A stretch of DNA of 64,000 bases from Phymatolithon calcareum (Eukaryota > Rhodophyta > Florideophyceae > Hapalidiales). This document shows, piece after piece, positions 44,590 through 53,690 of the stretch. The position numbers were made by a program, and so were the translations under genes. The notes under the pieces are model-generated. The model was not told the DNA's origin, did no database searches, and worked only from the letters and a program-made list of their open reading frames with translations. Numbering within the stretch: position 1 is the stretch's first letter; each line of letters opens with the position of its first letter. The DNA lies in assembly GCA_977006965.1 (NCBI GenBank), contig OZ345382.1, positions 434,001 through 498,000 of the forward strand, given 5' to 3'.

Positions 44590-45692
44590 AATTTCCACTT
44601 TTAACGTGAGCGGATCAGCAGAGACGCCCAAAATGGTTGACCAAATCATGGAAAACACCATGTGCAAGTCCATGGTGTAACGGAGACTTTTCAAAAAGAA
44701 GACACACCGATTATAGTGAATTTCGACCAAATTTGTTCTACGCACCCGCAGAGCCCTCGGGAACGACCACGAGGAGATGTAGCTTTAATTACTATGGTAG
44801 GTACTCCAACCAAAGTACTGGGTAAGATGGCTACAAAAGCATTCAAGGTAATGGTTGCCAATGTGATGGACATTGCGGTGTCGGTTGTCTACATATTTCC
44901 TCTTGCGAGTCGATAGGAGTACGACAAGTGTTTGGAATTCATCCACCGGCATTGCAGGGGGAAGGCGGTGATCATGGGTGACCTTAACGCAATACATAGG
45001 CACTGAGACCGCACAGGAAACTGGAAAGGGAAAACTAGAGAATAAGGACGACAACAAGACCAACATTTGTCTCCAACCATGGCAAGAGCAAGATCAATAT
45101 TTTCATGACGAAGTCCTTAGAAGGAGAGGTACCCGAACTGATACATGGCATGTGGGAAGGTGTCACAGAACACATTCTTGTAGCAATCAGGGTGCTGAAT
45201 TACAAGATTATAATCCCTCGAAGAAAGAAAGTTATCTCAAAAGCTGCCAGGCGAAGCCTGTCAAGAACAACCAAGGCCAGAGAAGAAACGTCGAAATGGG
45301 TACCGAGCATGATAGAGCAGCTGCGTGCCTTTACTGACAAACGGGAGTTGAACGACTGGTATGATATTTTTCTGGAAAAGCTGATAGAGCCGTGGACTTC
45401 GTCTAAGCCGAGGCCCTCGAGATTTAAAAAATTTTGGAACAAGGAGCTCGACAATCTGGCCAAGAAGCGAACTCAAAAATATAAGATTTACAGGAGAACA
45501 GGCCTCAAAAGTGACAAAGAAGCTCAAGAAGAAGGTGAGAAAAACTAAATGCGACCAGTTTGAAAGAAAATGGGGCCGAGCGAGGCGGCGAACACCAGAA
45601 GCAAGATCATGAAGTCAAAATCCCGAGGGAAAGGAGCAACCAAAGCTCTCGAGGCTCCTGTCCACCGAAGAAAATTCTCAGCATACATCTCA
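44590..45692 (+). pseudogene. AP-type endonuclease domain and linker of a LINE
   Basis: Starting at about 44595 the broken frames read TFNVSGSAETPKMVDQIM (endonuclease start), GVTETFQKED (QET motif), then RPRGDVALITMVG. Next is VIMGDLNAIHRH, where GDLNA is the catalytic Asp/Asn motif, followed by a stop. After a shift 45105-45548 gives the linker PRRKKVISKAARRSLSRTTK, WVPSMIEQLR and FKKFWNKELDNLAKKRTQ. This parallels nLTR-D at 36480-36770 (SKPRPSRFKKFWNKEL versus EKPRPGRYKSFWNKEL). The enzyme would nick target DNA to prime reverse transcription. It is inactivated by stops and cut off by nLTR-B. Confidence 0.75.
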
Positions 45693-46030
45693 AGTGTGTG
45701 TGTGTGTGTTTTATTTTAATTTAATTAAAGCCCCACTGTCATACAAATATACAGGCAAGGCTTCCTCAGGTGCTACCCTTACTAGGGTGGTTCTACTCTT
45801 ATGCCTGGTATTCTCTCTGAGCCCTTAGCATGTACTCGATTGTTTTTGATAGCTTTTCGTAGCAGTTTTCGAGATGTACGCTAGCAGGGTACGAACTCGA
45901 AGGAGAAAAACGACTGGAAACAGAAAAGGCGCTAGATGAGCTCTTTCTACTTAGCAATATACTCATAGAACGCATGGAGAACGAAGAAGGCCTGTATTAA
46001 TCAGAAGAATGCAAGGCAAAAAGTGGTCGA
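45693..46030 (-). mobile_element. nLTR-B insertion with 5' inversion
   Basis: On the minus strand 45880-45693 encodes the last nLTR-B residues (KLSKTIEYMLRAQREYQ) and the 3' UTR with CTGAGGAAGCCTTGCCTGTA and GTGGGGCTTTAATTAAAT, ending in (CA)n. Immediately to the right, 45888-46030 on the plus strand encodes the preceding segment (YELEGEKRLETEKALDELF, SNILIERMENEEGLY, stop). The two halves are adjacent in the family but face opposite ways, as in twin-primed LINE inserts. Confidence 0.75.
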
Positions 46031-47225
46031 GTCCAAGCACCAAAAATCCCGTAGAGGACTGAGATATCGTAGCGAAATTGAATCTGCGAATGCCATTGGC
46101 TACAGCACAGCGTAGAAATGCTTGCATCCAACATGCCGACATCCGCCGAGCGAACAAATTCGACAACCTTTTTTTCCGGGAAAGAGGTTAACTCTGTGTG
46201 TTTGTTGGTTTTTTCATACTCTCGATCGGTCATTGGCTCCAGATGACCACTTTCCGCGGGAATAGCCCTATCGAACCCCCTCCGACGATTCAGCAAAAAC
46301 TAATACACTACAGCACGGGACACTGCACTGCTACCGACATCAACGTTTCGTCGAAGGCAACAGTGGTCGCCAATGTCGGCCTTCGAGGGGCTATATCTAA
46401 GACGGCCAAGGCCGCATGTGCATTCGTAACTGTTGCTGCATCTATCATTCTCTCAGAAGAAGCTTCGCGCTCCTCTGTTGCGCGCAGCAATGCTCGAATT
46501 CGTTCATCATCAAAGATGCGAGGCAGCAGCGGTCGCACTGCAAGAAGTGATCGCCGGTCAAGCGAAGTAGATAGAGAGGCCCCTGCTTGACTTTCGTTCC
46601 GCCCTGTCGGAGAGGCCGACTGCACTATGTCTGCAACTTGCACGCCTGCAAGAGATGCATTTTGTAGATTGGAGCCCGCCCTCGCTACCGTGTTGAATTT
46701 CGGGCGCGGCAAGAGTGCTGCAAGTGCACCAACTCTCGCGGATGTAGCTGCACTCTCAGTACTTTCGGAACTACCGACAGGAGGAACACCGCTTTGAGAA
46801 GGCTCCATAAGTCTTGAGTGCTCCCAGGCGATCAAAGGTTCGATAGCCAAAACCAGCGAGAACGCAACTTGCTCAGCCTTCGATGATCAGGCACTAATGA
46901 CCGAACAAAGGGATTGGACGGAAGCCCAAACTCTTTGCCTGCAGTAGGAGTGGCCCTTCGGAGAAAGGAGAGCCTTAGGAACGGATGATGCCCTTTCAGA
47001 GGATTGCTTTTCTGTGTAAACGATATGTCATCGGTTGTGGTATTACCCCAGTACGACAAAATCCCTCATCAAGCTTTCTGCTTATCGAAAAGGGCGGGAA
47101 TGGTGAACACTTTTGGCGAACAAAGTTCCGGTTTCGGTATAGACCGCCGCAGCAAATTTGTTGCTATGATAAAAATCCTATGATAAGCCAACATGAACAT
47201 GAACAAATTTGTTGCGGTATAGACT
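46031..47225. other. Mostly anonymous, with a repeated GCAAATTTGTTGC-like motif
   Basis: Apart from the hypothetical frame at 46308-46808, nothing coding is supported. The motif CAAATTTGTTG occurs at 47152-47162 and 47208-47218, accompanied by GGTATAGAC at 47137 and 47219 just before the Mutator-like element. Confidence 0.4.
46308..46808 (-). CDS. Hypothetical Ala/Ser-rich protein
   Basis: A 166-residue minus frame starts at the first ATG (MEPSQSG; a longer version would need a TTG start at 46850). It is rich in Ala, Ser, Arg and Thr, with a helical stretch RIRALLRATEEREASSERMI. No domain is recognisable. Surroundings are LINE wreckage, so it may be ORF1 debris. A 130-residue frame overlaps on the plus strand. 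I do not assign a function. Confidence 0.25.
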   Translation of the reverse strand: MEPSQSGVPPVGSSESTESAATSARVGALAALLPRPKFNTVARAGSNLQNASLAGVQVADIVQSASPTGRNESQAGASLSTSLDRRSLLAVRPLLPRIFDDERIRALLRATEEREASSERMIDAATVTNAHAALAVLDIAPRRPTLATTVAFDETLMSVAVQCPVL

Positions 47226-48264
47226 GGGCCTGACCGCGTAGTTTGCCGTATTTACTAAAATGACCACCATGCATGGGTGTAGTTATGATCCTGTACTTTT
47301 CTGTCAGCATCCAGCAAACGGTCCATCACTCAGGTCCGTTGAGACCGATACATGCCCAGGTGCCAGTGTCTTGATCTTACAGTTATTTCGGTTTGTAAAA
47401 CGGATCTGCCCTAGGACGAAACGGAACAATTTGTTCAAAGATCGCCATGTCCCACATTTCCACAGTTTTGTCCCAATAAAGCCGCTCGGCGACCTTGCCG
47501 ATTTCGATTTTTCGGTACACCATCCGATTCAAACTACCGTCTTCGACAATGGACAGGCGTTTGCGACCGAAATTGATATTGGTGCTCTTTTCCCGTCCAA
47601 GAATATCCTAAAGTCAGCTCTTTACACCCATGCTGCACTAAAGGGTTACACGTTTGCCGTCCTGAAAATCACAAAAACCAGATTTACGGCAATTTGTCAT
47701 TCCAAATGGGCTGCATCCACTCACGAAGGTGAATTTGGATGACCGTTCATGCACGTGCATGCATTGGCAGGAGTATGAATAGCCGTGCATTCATGCCTGT
47801 GCGTCAATTCTATACGTTCGTCGTTTCCTCCCAGAATCCTCGCTGCCGTTGGGGGAATTTGTTGGAAGCTGGTATCAAAAATCCACATTTTTCAAGATTT
47901 ATCAAGGAGAAATAGTTATGCCACCGCTACCGGATCTAAGTGGTGCACTTCCAGAGCATGCTGATCTTCCTCCGGTGACTAGGTGCCCGCCATGAAGGCC
48001 TAAAAAAAGGCGTCTCATAGCTGGCTCTGCATCTGACCGGTCCGTTACGTGAAAACCTGGCCATAATAAGCGCTCCTGCAAAGAAGCCGTTGAGCCCCAG
48101 CGGCTCTCTCAGCCCCCCTCCGATCAATAAACTGATGTTATTTTTGGACCCTATAGTTTTATGCTGCCCTCCATTACACCAAAGCTATAATCATAACAAC
48201 ACACAAGCATGGTGGTCATTTTAGTAAATACGGCAAACTACGTGGTCATTTTAGTAAATTGCCC
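47226..48264 (+). mobile_element. Mutator-like element, about 1.04 kb, compound terminal repeats
   Basis: The element starts GGGC (47226) and ends GCCC (48264). The inner terminal repeats are nearly identical for about 50 bp: GTAGTTTGCCGTATTTACTA then AAATGACCACCATGC on the left (47238-47272) and its complement ending at 48241. The right end has an extra copy of TTTACTAAAATGACCA outside, which is deleted at the left end. It contains a MULE-type DNA-binding frame at 47260-47742. No catalytic transposase and no 8-9-bp target duplication are visible, so it is a non-autonomous or decayed copy. Confidence 0.7.
47260..47742 (+). pseudogene. MULE DNA-binding domain (DBD_Tnp_Mut-like) fragment
   Basis: In this 160-residue frame, about residues 105-150 read IDIGALFPSKNILKSALYTH, then ALKGYTFAVLKITKTRFTAIC and HSKWAAS. 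This matches the N-terminal domain of Mutator transposases (VG-x-x-F-x-S-K, AI/AL-Y, K-S-x-R-F-x-A-x-C, then C-x-W). That domain binds terminal repeats; the second Cys and the catalytic core are missing. The first 25 residues are encoded by the terminal repeat itself, so the true start is unclear. Confidence 0.6.
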
Positions 48265-48516
48265 GAAAAACAATGCGTTTGTGTCACTATTTTCCAAAGA
48301 GGACATCTCATAGTTATTGAAAAGTCTTTTCATCTGGTCAAAATTTGGTAAGGAGTAAACCCCTTCTCTAATCCAAGTTGTATCATACAAGCTGCAGGTG
48401 CAGTGCACAAGATTTTCAGAATCTATATGATGCGCATCGGGTGGTATGATAATGTTTAGATTTGTAACGGTCTAATCACGAAAAAGTCGAACGGGAACTT
48501 TTGGGGGGATATATCT

Positions 48517-48835
48517 TTATTTATTTTAAAAGCTCCCAAAGCCTCAATTTGAGTAACAGGGCAGCTTCTCGCTCTTTTCGATACTCATCTCTCTACTCTC
48601 CTTCTAATATCTCATTAATTCGAATTTCTATCCCTGTGAGGGCCCGAGTAAATCTTTTGTATTCATATTCCATTTCTTGATCCATCTTCATAGACCGCAG
48701 TATACGTTGCAACACGGTAAGCTCCACCACAGCACCAGTCCCAAAGTATTTCGCCAGAATGGATTTTCTCCACAAAGGAACTCTGTTCAAAATGACTGTC
48801 AGGCATTGGAATTTTTGGGAAAGTTCCAAGCACAG
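48517..48835 (-). pseudogene. nLTR-D 3' end fragment, base of a four-layer nest
   Basis: The minus frame 48829-48593 (VILNRVPLWRKSILAKYFG, VVELTVLQRILRSMKMDQEM, LTGIEIRINEILEGE) matches the C-termini at 61637-61831 and 38700-38900. The 3' UTR follows (GAAGCTGCCCTGTTACTCAA, GAGGCTTTGGGAGC) and ends in ATATATCCCCCC at about 48515. Upstream it is interrupted by the SINE at 48836. Confidence 0.75.
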
Positions 48836-48911
48836 CTTGTTTGTTTGTTTATCGCAGGTTATTCGAATTACACAAAGTGTACATTATTCAACATCTAGTG
48901 TCTATTTTACG

Positions 48912-50476
48912 AAGCCGCCCGAGTCTCCATCGGCTGTCTGAAGCCCACCAAAATCTCAAGGCTCCGGTCGCTAACTGGAATGACTGCTCTTCAGGAATGC
49001 GGCGAGATGGAGGCCACAATTGTAATGGAAAAAGCGTTACGGATGCCACCGGATACTCCTGTCACAGACGCCTTGAGCTCTCGTGTGGCGAAACCGAAAA
49101 GCCAAGCGCGATGCTGGCGTGATACGAGCACCCAACACCTGGCCGAAAAAGGTATTCTAGCACTCCCGCGGCATGAATTTCATCCGCCAATTGGAAGGGA
49201 CCTCTCGCAGAATAGACTCAGAAGACTCATGACCCTAATCTCAGCGAAGGATGACGACGCGGCAAAGAAACAAGCCGTGGAGGCATTTATTCTGGAACGA
49301 GATGCGATACGGAAAGCGGAACTGGAAGTTTGGACAGACGGTAGCGTTGGAGAAATACCCTCCGAATTCGTGCGCAATCTCCACCATGGTGAAAGAGTCT
49401 CGGTTAAGTGGGATGAAGGCTGGTACCACGCGACACTTGAGCTATTTCACGAATCCCGCCAACAGAAGTCAGCGGTATCGAAATTCGTGACAAAACATGG
49501 CAAAGCTCCGGATATCATTCTTTCATATGACGACGGTGATGAACACGCGTACACCGCAAGCCCAACAGTGTCAAAACAACGTGCGATCCTCTGTGATGAG
49601 GATGGAGATACCCTCGACATGTACAAGACCATCCCTGTTCATGTAGGGGGTGCGGGGGTGCTACTGAGGCGCGACAACGAGACGGTCAAGGAGCTAGAGA
49701 TGACCGCCGGAGCTGTTGGATCGTCATTCGACGCAGAGGCCTTTGCAGCAGTTCATGCGTTTCAAGAAGCTCTGAAGCTCATCTTTGCACCTGGAAGCAC
49801 GGTAAGGTGGTTCACCGACAGCAAGAGCTGTATTGAAGCCATTAGCGGACATGCACGGAGATACGGGGAAATGATTCGACGACTTTGGGGTCTTATGGAA
49901 CAACTGATGTCAAGGGAGATTTTCATTGAATGCATATGGATTCCAAGTCACTGCGGAATTTCAAGAAATGATGCTGCCGACGATCTAGCAAGAAGGGGTA
50001 TATGCGAATCGAACTTGCTGGACCATCAGGCGATTCCTCTCACCTTAGAAGCAGCGAGATCCATAATCAAAACATCCGCTAAACCCGCGCCTGTCTTCAT
50101 TCCGACACTTCCCGAGGAGCTACCCATACCGCATAGACGAGCGGAGGTGATCTTACACCAACTGATAGTGGGGTGCACCCCTATGGTGGCCGCCTTTAAG
50201 CACGGATGCAACATGTCGTACGATCCAGTGTGCAAGGCCTGCAATTCTGGTTCCAAAGAAACTACCGAGCACCTGATTCTACGTTGTGGTGGACGCTCTG
50301 TCTCCAGACGTGCGTTTATTCGCCGAGTTGGTAACAAAACAGTAGAGAAACTATGCCGTGAGAGACCCCTAGCGATACTTAGATTTCTGAACAATGAGGA
50401 GCTGTTGCAAAACAGATCCTGGCGCTCACCCTCAGTGTGAGCGATCTTTCGCAATAAAGAAAGAAAGAAAGAAAGA
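48912..50476 (+). mobile_element. nLTR-C retrotransposon, 5'-truncated, (GAAA)n tail, in PB3
   Basis: The element begins just inside the left end of PB3 and ends with GTGAGCGATCTTTCGCAATAA and AGAAAGAAAGAAAGAAAGAA, after which PB3 resumes at CCCCCTCAATTGAGGGG. Only the region downstream of the reverse transcriptase is present. Its frame is open over 486 residues, so this insertion may be among the youngest events in the nest. Confidence 0.8.
48980..50440 (+). CDS. nLTR-C RNase H protein with Tudor-like insertion and zinc knuckle
   Basis: This 486-residue open frame is the C-terminal part of a LINE polyprotein. RNase H motifs are intact: VWTDGSV (Asp120), SSFDAEAFAAVHA (Glu253), VRWFTDSKSC (Asp280), WIPSHCGISRNDAADDLARR (His324, Asp331). 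RNase H removes the RNA strand during retrotransposition. Between the first strand (ending GSV123) and GGAGVLL (223-229), where other RNases H have a short turn, about 98 extra residues occur. They include GERVSVKWDEGWYHATLELF (137-156) and LSYDDGDEHAY (181-191), the pattern of a Tudor-like barrel (V-x-V-K-W...W-Y-x-A...Y-D-D-G-D). A CX2C-X9-H-X4-C finger follows at 418-436. No RT is present upstream, so it cannot act alone. The first ATG may not be the native start. Confidence 0.75.
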   Translation: MTALQECGEMEATIVMEKALRMPPDTPVTDALSSRVAKPKSQARCWRDTSTQHLAEKGILALPRHEFHPPIGRDLSQNRLRRLMTLISAKDDDAAKKQAVEAFILERDAIRKAELEVWTDGSVGEIPSEFVRNLHHGERVSVKWDEGWYHATLELFHESRQQKSAVSKFVTKHGKAPDIILSYDDGDEHAYTASPTVSKQRAILCDEDGDTLDMYKTIPVHVGGAGVLLRRDNETVKELEMTAGAVGSSFDAEAFAAVHAFQEALKLIFAPGSTVRWFTDSKSCIEAISGHARRYGEMIRRLWGLMEQLMSREIFIECIWIPSHCGISRNDAADDLARRGICESNLLDHQAIPLTLEAARSIIKTSAKPAPVFIPTLPEELPIPHRRAEVILHQLIVGCTPMVAAFKHGCNMSYDPVCKACNSGSKETTEHLILRCGGRSVSRRAFIRRVGNKTVEKLCRERPLAILRFLNNEELLQNRSWRSPSV

Positions 50477-50638
50477 ACCCCCTCAATTGAGGGGCGATTT
50501 GAAAGCTCGAAAATATCCATAAAGCAAATTCGAAACAGATCGCTCACGCCCTATTCGTAAAGCCTAGCTCATCTTCTGTTCAAGGAGTATTCACACTACT
50601 ACGTTAAATTCCCTTCGTTCGGCGCTAGCAACGAAAAC

Positions 50639-52344
50639 ATGTTAGTCACTCGGAAGTACCAGACCTGCCATTCCAGGAGTAAAACACCGGCCGCGCGCAG
50701 TCGGTACATCAGTACACACCAAGGCAGCATCGGTAAGCGGTCTTGCAGAGTGCTCCAGACTATACGGAGCCTTTCAAAGTCAAAAAAGGTGAGTGATATG
50801 GTTCAGAATGTACTTGGGGAAAAATCAATGGTCGCGCGAGCATGTCGCATCGCGTGAAATGGGTTCTGATTCGTAATCTATTGAAGAAGACTAAGATTAA
50901 GACAGTCCACATTGTCAACGTCCAGGCAGAGAACGCTGAGGAAGACATTCCAGACGCTGAGCAGCTTGAACCGAGCCAACAGCGGCAAAAGCGCGGTACC
51001 ACCCAAGCCTGCTTACAGTATTCATCCTTGCCAATCTTCATCGCGAAACGTCTGTTTATTGTCTACAGTCGCGATCACTTGCTCCTCAGAAGGGCACAAA
51101 AGCTTCGATACAACCTTCAGAAGCTCTAAACGTCCTCTTCCGAGACCTCTCGTCTAAGTCTTACAGGGCCCTTGAGGCCAAACATCGCACCGCCAACTTG
51201 ATGTGATCACGCCCGACCGCGAGCCGAATACGTGCGCTTATTGGGTGCCAAGGTACAAGCGGAAGTTCTATACCCGTTTTAGGGACGATTTTGTTCTCAG
51301 TTGTGGAAACGTCGCGCTCTAAAAGGAGACTTTTTATCCGAGAATTGTGGTGTTGGACTTCATTCGAAGTACGATTTCCTGGTGACGATGTTTCCCCAAG
51401 GTACCAGCGCAAACTTGCTGCTTGGACGTCCGGTAAGCTGAGAAGAAAGGGACGAAAAGATATTACAGTAACAGAGCCTATTAAGTTTTTTGAAATACTC
51501 GTCCTCATGGCAAGAGTTGAGTTTGGCGCTGAGAGCGCTTTCTGGAAGTCTACCAGGCCGAAGAAGTATTTCCCCGGCCCTTCTTCTTCCAAAACAGGGA
51601 TGCTGTGACCGAATACCTCCGGTTGATTTCATTCAGAGTGCAATCAAGTGAATTAGGCGACATGTACTCTGCGCAGTACCGCTGGTCCCCTCGGTCAAGA
51701 GTATGTCGATCCGACGAATGACCACAGAAAGCACACTGTGTCAAAGAGATTTTGAAGGCGAGATAGCCCACGGAATGGCAGTTCTGTGCTGTCTTGTGAC
51801 CGTGTATGCCGGTATAAGGCGCATTGCATGTGTGGATTCATACTTGGTGAGTGCTGACTCTGCAGAGATGCAATAAGTGCGCCTATAGTTCATAGGGGCC
51901 ATCTAACTCTTCTGGCGATTTTCTAGGTTGTTAGCTTGCTGTTATTCTCTGATGATCATGCAGAGTGTCAACAGCACGTGACACAGTGAAGGTTTTGTGA
52001 AGCGCCGGGAGAGCAAGTTATCGACAGCATTTGACACGCACATTACTTGTCGACGTTCAGTCGCGCCAGAGTGTACATTTGCATTCGAGAGCAGAGCCGG
52101 ACGCCACGTTACCCCTAAGAAAAGTAAAACGATGACTGCAGAGGTCGTGGTGACTGCTTTTGTTGTGCAAAACAACTGCAAAGTTTTAAAATGCAAGACC
52201 TCGACCATTGTGTTCTCACAATGTAATACGCTTGATAATGCCACAATATACATTTGCGACATTTCTACTGTTTGGAACTGCTTCACTAAGCATGCTGAAG
52301 ACATCTATGAGCTTGGCGCTGTTGATGCGCTTGATGGCGAGTAA
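50639..52344 (+). pseudogene. PB3 piggyBac-like transposase, frame-broken
   Basis: The plus-strand parts in order are as follows. The N-terminus is at 50639-51157, with basic and Ser/Gln-rich text. The core start is at 51291-51605: RYQRKLAAWTSGKLRRKGRK, TEPIKFFEILVLMARVEFG, AFWKSTRPKKYF and KTGM. A segment at about 51690-51870 ends IACVDSYLVSADSAEM, like the D-S/N-Y-F-x-S motif of the DDE_Tnp_1_7 core. The Cys-rich C-terminus at 52000-52344 includes THITCRRSVAPECTFAF, VVQNNCKV, NATIYICDIS and NCFTKHAED. PiggyBac transposases cut and paste at TTAA and have a Cys-rich C-terminal finger. Here the flanks are CTAG. Several stops separate the parts. Confidence 0.65.
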
Positions 52345-52693
52345 CTTCCATGAGCAAAAAATTAAATGAATCTCTTCCCTCAATTGAGGGAAAAGTGCCC
52401 CTCAATTGAGGGAAAACTTCCGTAAAATAGACACTAGGGGTCCTCTAGTGCTCCTGATATGGATCCATTCCTGGTACTCGCGTATCTGTTTCGCGCTAGT
52501 ACTGCTGCACACCACTCCACAGCGACACCACTCCACAGCGACATCCGTGTGCCCTTCGGGGAACGTTAATTCAATTCTTGCTTCTGACAGGACTAGAACC
52601 GGGGACCTCAACATTCCTGTCTGTATCATACTGAAATATGCGCACAGGTGCGCGGAGGCAGTTTTACCACTATACCACAGGTGAAGCATAGCT

Positions 52694-53189
52694 TTTAATT
52701 ACATGTCTACCTATAATAGTGTTCAGAATAGTATAAAACAAGGATGCAATCTCAACATTTGGAAGAGGCAGGAGCAACCAATGCCAGAGCAACCATAAAA
52801 AGAATACTCTTCGGGTGGCCCAGAAGCAGCAATAGCTTCTGGGCTATCAATGTGCCTATAGTTTGATCAAGTTCGTATCGGGCTGCGAGACGCATCTAGT
52901 GTGCGCTATGATTCATGACAATATTTCGGCGGGTTCCGTCACTTCTGGAAGACGAGCTTAGACGACCGGGAAAATGGTGTTCGTTAACGATGAAGTAAGT
53001 TCTGCTCAAGAAAATAATGACAAAGGGCGAAAAGAGGAAAGTCGCCAGGGCGCTTGCTATCATCCTCAAATATACGGAATAAGATGTAGGACTGAGAGCA
53101 AAGAAGTGAGAGTAGAATTCAAGATGCCATATTACCCCAGTTGGGCAGAAAGACATTTTCACAATAAACTACAATGCTTCGGCATTCGG
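52694..53189. other. Anonymous sequence
   Basis: No gene or repeat is supported between the end of the nest and the nLTR-A2 fragment. Confidence 0.4.
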
Positions 53190-53690
53190 AACTGTTGATC
53201 GTCCCAGCTAAGAGCGCTGTGGACGGAATGGCCACCCACAAGGATGAGAAGCTACGATTCTAACTGGCATGGAGTGCGACGGAGACGGTTAAATAACGAA
53301 TAAGCGCTGTGGATATGATCGAAAATCAAAACCCCGTAATCCAAATCAAGCCAAGTCAAGTGGTTCTTCTGCCGCTTCCCCCGCGAAACCCCTCGGCGTA
53401 TATCGAAAACTACGACGAACTAACAGCAATGGTGTTGGAATGCCTTCAACTCAACCTAACGCAACCACAGATGGATGACAGAGCAGAAGAGGAAGTGAAA
53501 CAAGCGATGAGCATGTTAATGAGGCTAGAAATCCAGATGAAAGAGGAGATAATGGTGTGATGAAGGACGTGATATGTTGTAGATTTTCCCGGGAGGGCTA
53601 CGGCAAATGAGAAACTACTCTGGTGTTGGCGTGTGCCGGCGTTGAGGGCTTCCAAAATAAAAACATATAATTTCCTTCCCTATAAAAAAG
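53190..53690 (+). pseudogene. nLTR-A2 retrotransposon C-terminus and 3' end
   Basis: The frame 53309-53560 (NPVIQIKPSQVVLLPLPPRN, SAYIENYDELTAMVLECLQL, EEVKQAMSMLMRLEIQMKEE) ends in IMV and a stop. It aligns with the minus copy at 34546-35247 and, more distantly, with nLTR-A. The 3' UTR contains CTCTGGTGTTGGCGTGTGCC, GGCGTTGAGGGCTTCCAAAA and AACATATAATTTCC, without a long C run. It is 5'-truncated. Confidence 0.7.

Larger units (their letters stand above)
39869..45692 (+). mobile_element. LINE 5' half with three nested insertions
   Basis: The host sequence lies at 39869-40015, 41357-41387, 41981-42944, 44421-45692. It reads through as ORF1-like region (matching 26189-28010), endonuclease and linker. 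Three LINEs interrupt it: nLTR-A minus (40016-41356), nLTR-A plus (41388-41980) and nLTR-E minus (42945-44420). Each is bracketed by its own direct repeat. A fourth, nLTR-B (from about 45693), cuts off the 3' half. The host linker is most like that of nLTR-D. Confidence 0.75.
48895..52437 (+). mobile_element. PB3: piggyBac-like transposon inserted in SINE copy 2
   Basis: Ends TGTCTATTTTACG (48899-48911) and CGTAAAATAGACA (52421-52433) are exact inverse complements. CTAG flanks both (48895-48898, 52434-52437). Palindromes CCTCAATTGAGG lie at 50480 and twice at the right end (52379-52412). After removal of the nested nLTR-C (about 48912-50476) the element is about 1.97 kb, the same size as PB1 and PB2. 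SINE copy 1 shows the empty site as a single CTAG. Confidence 0.85.
48825..52693 (-). mobile_element. SINE copy 2, split by PB3
   Basis: On the minus strand the tRNA-like head is at 52683-52580, the body reaches 52438, and the tail is at 48894-48836 ending in (AAAC)n. The head is better kept than in copy 1: A box TGGTATAGTGG (52667-52677) and B box GGTTCTAGTCC (52590-52600). Near-identical flanks AAGCACAGCT (to about 48835) and AAGCATAGCT (from about 52684) look like the target duplication. Removing 48899-52437 restores a sequence colinear with copy 1. Confidence 0.8.

Noticed and set aside
45708-45721. TG/CA microsatellite
   Set aside because: It is the simple-repeat tail of the nLTR-B insertion, not an independent feature.
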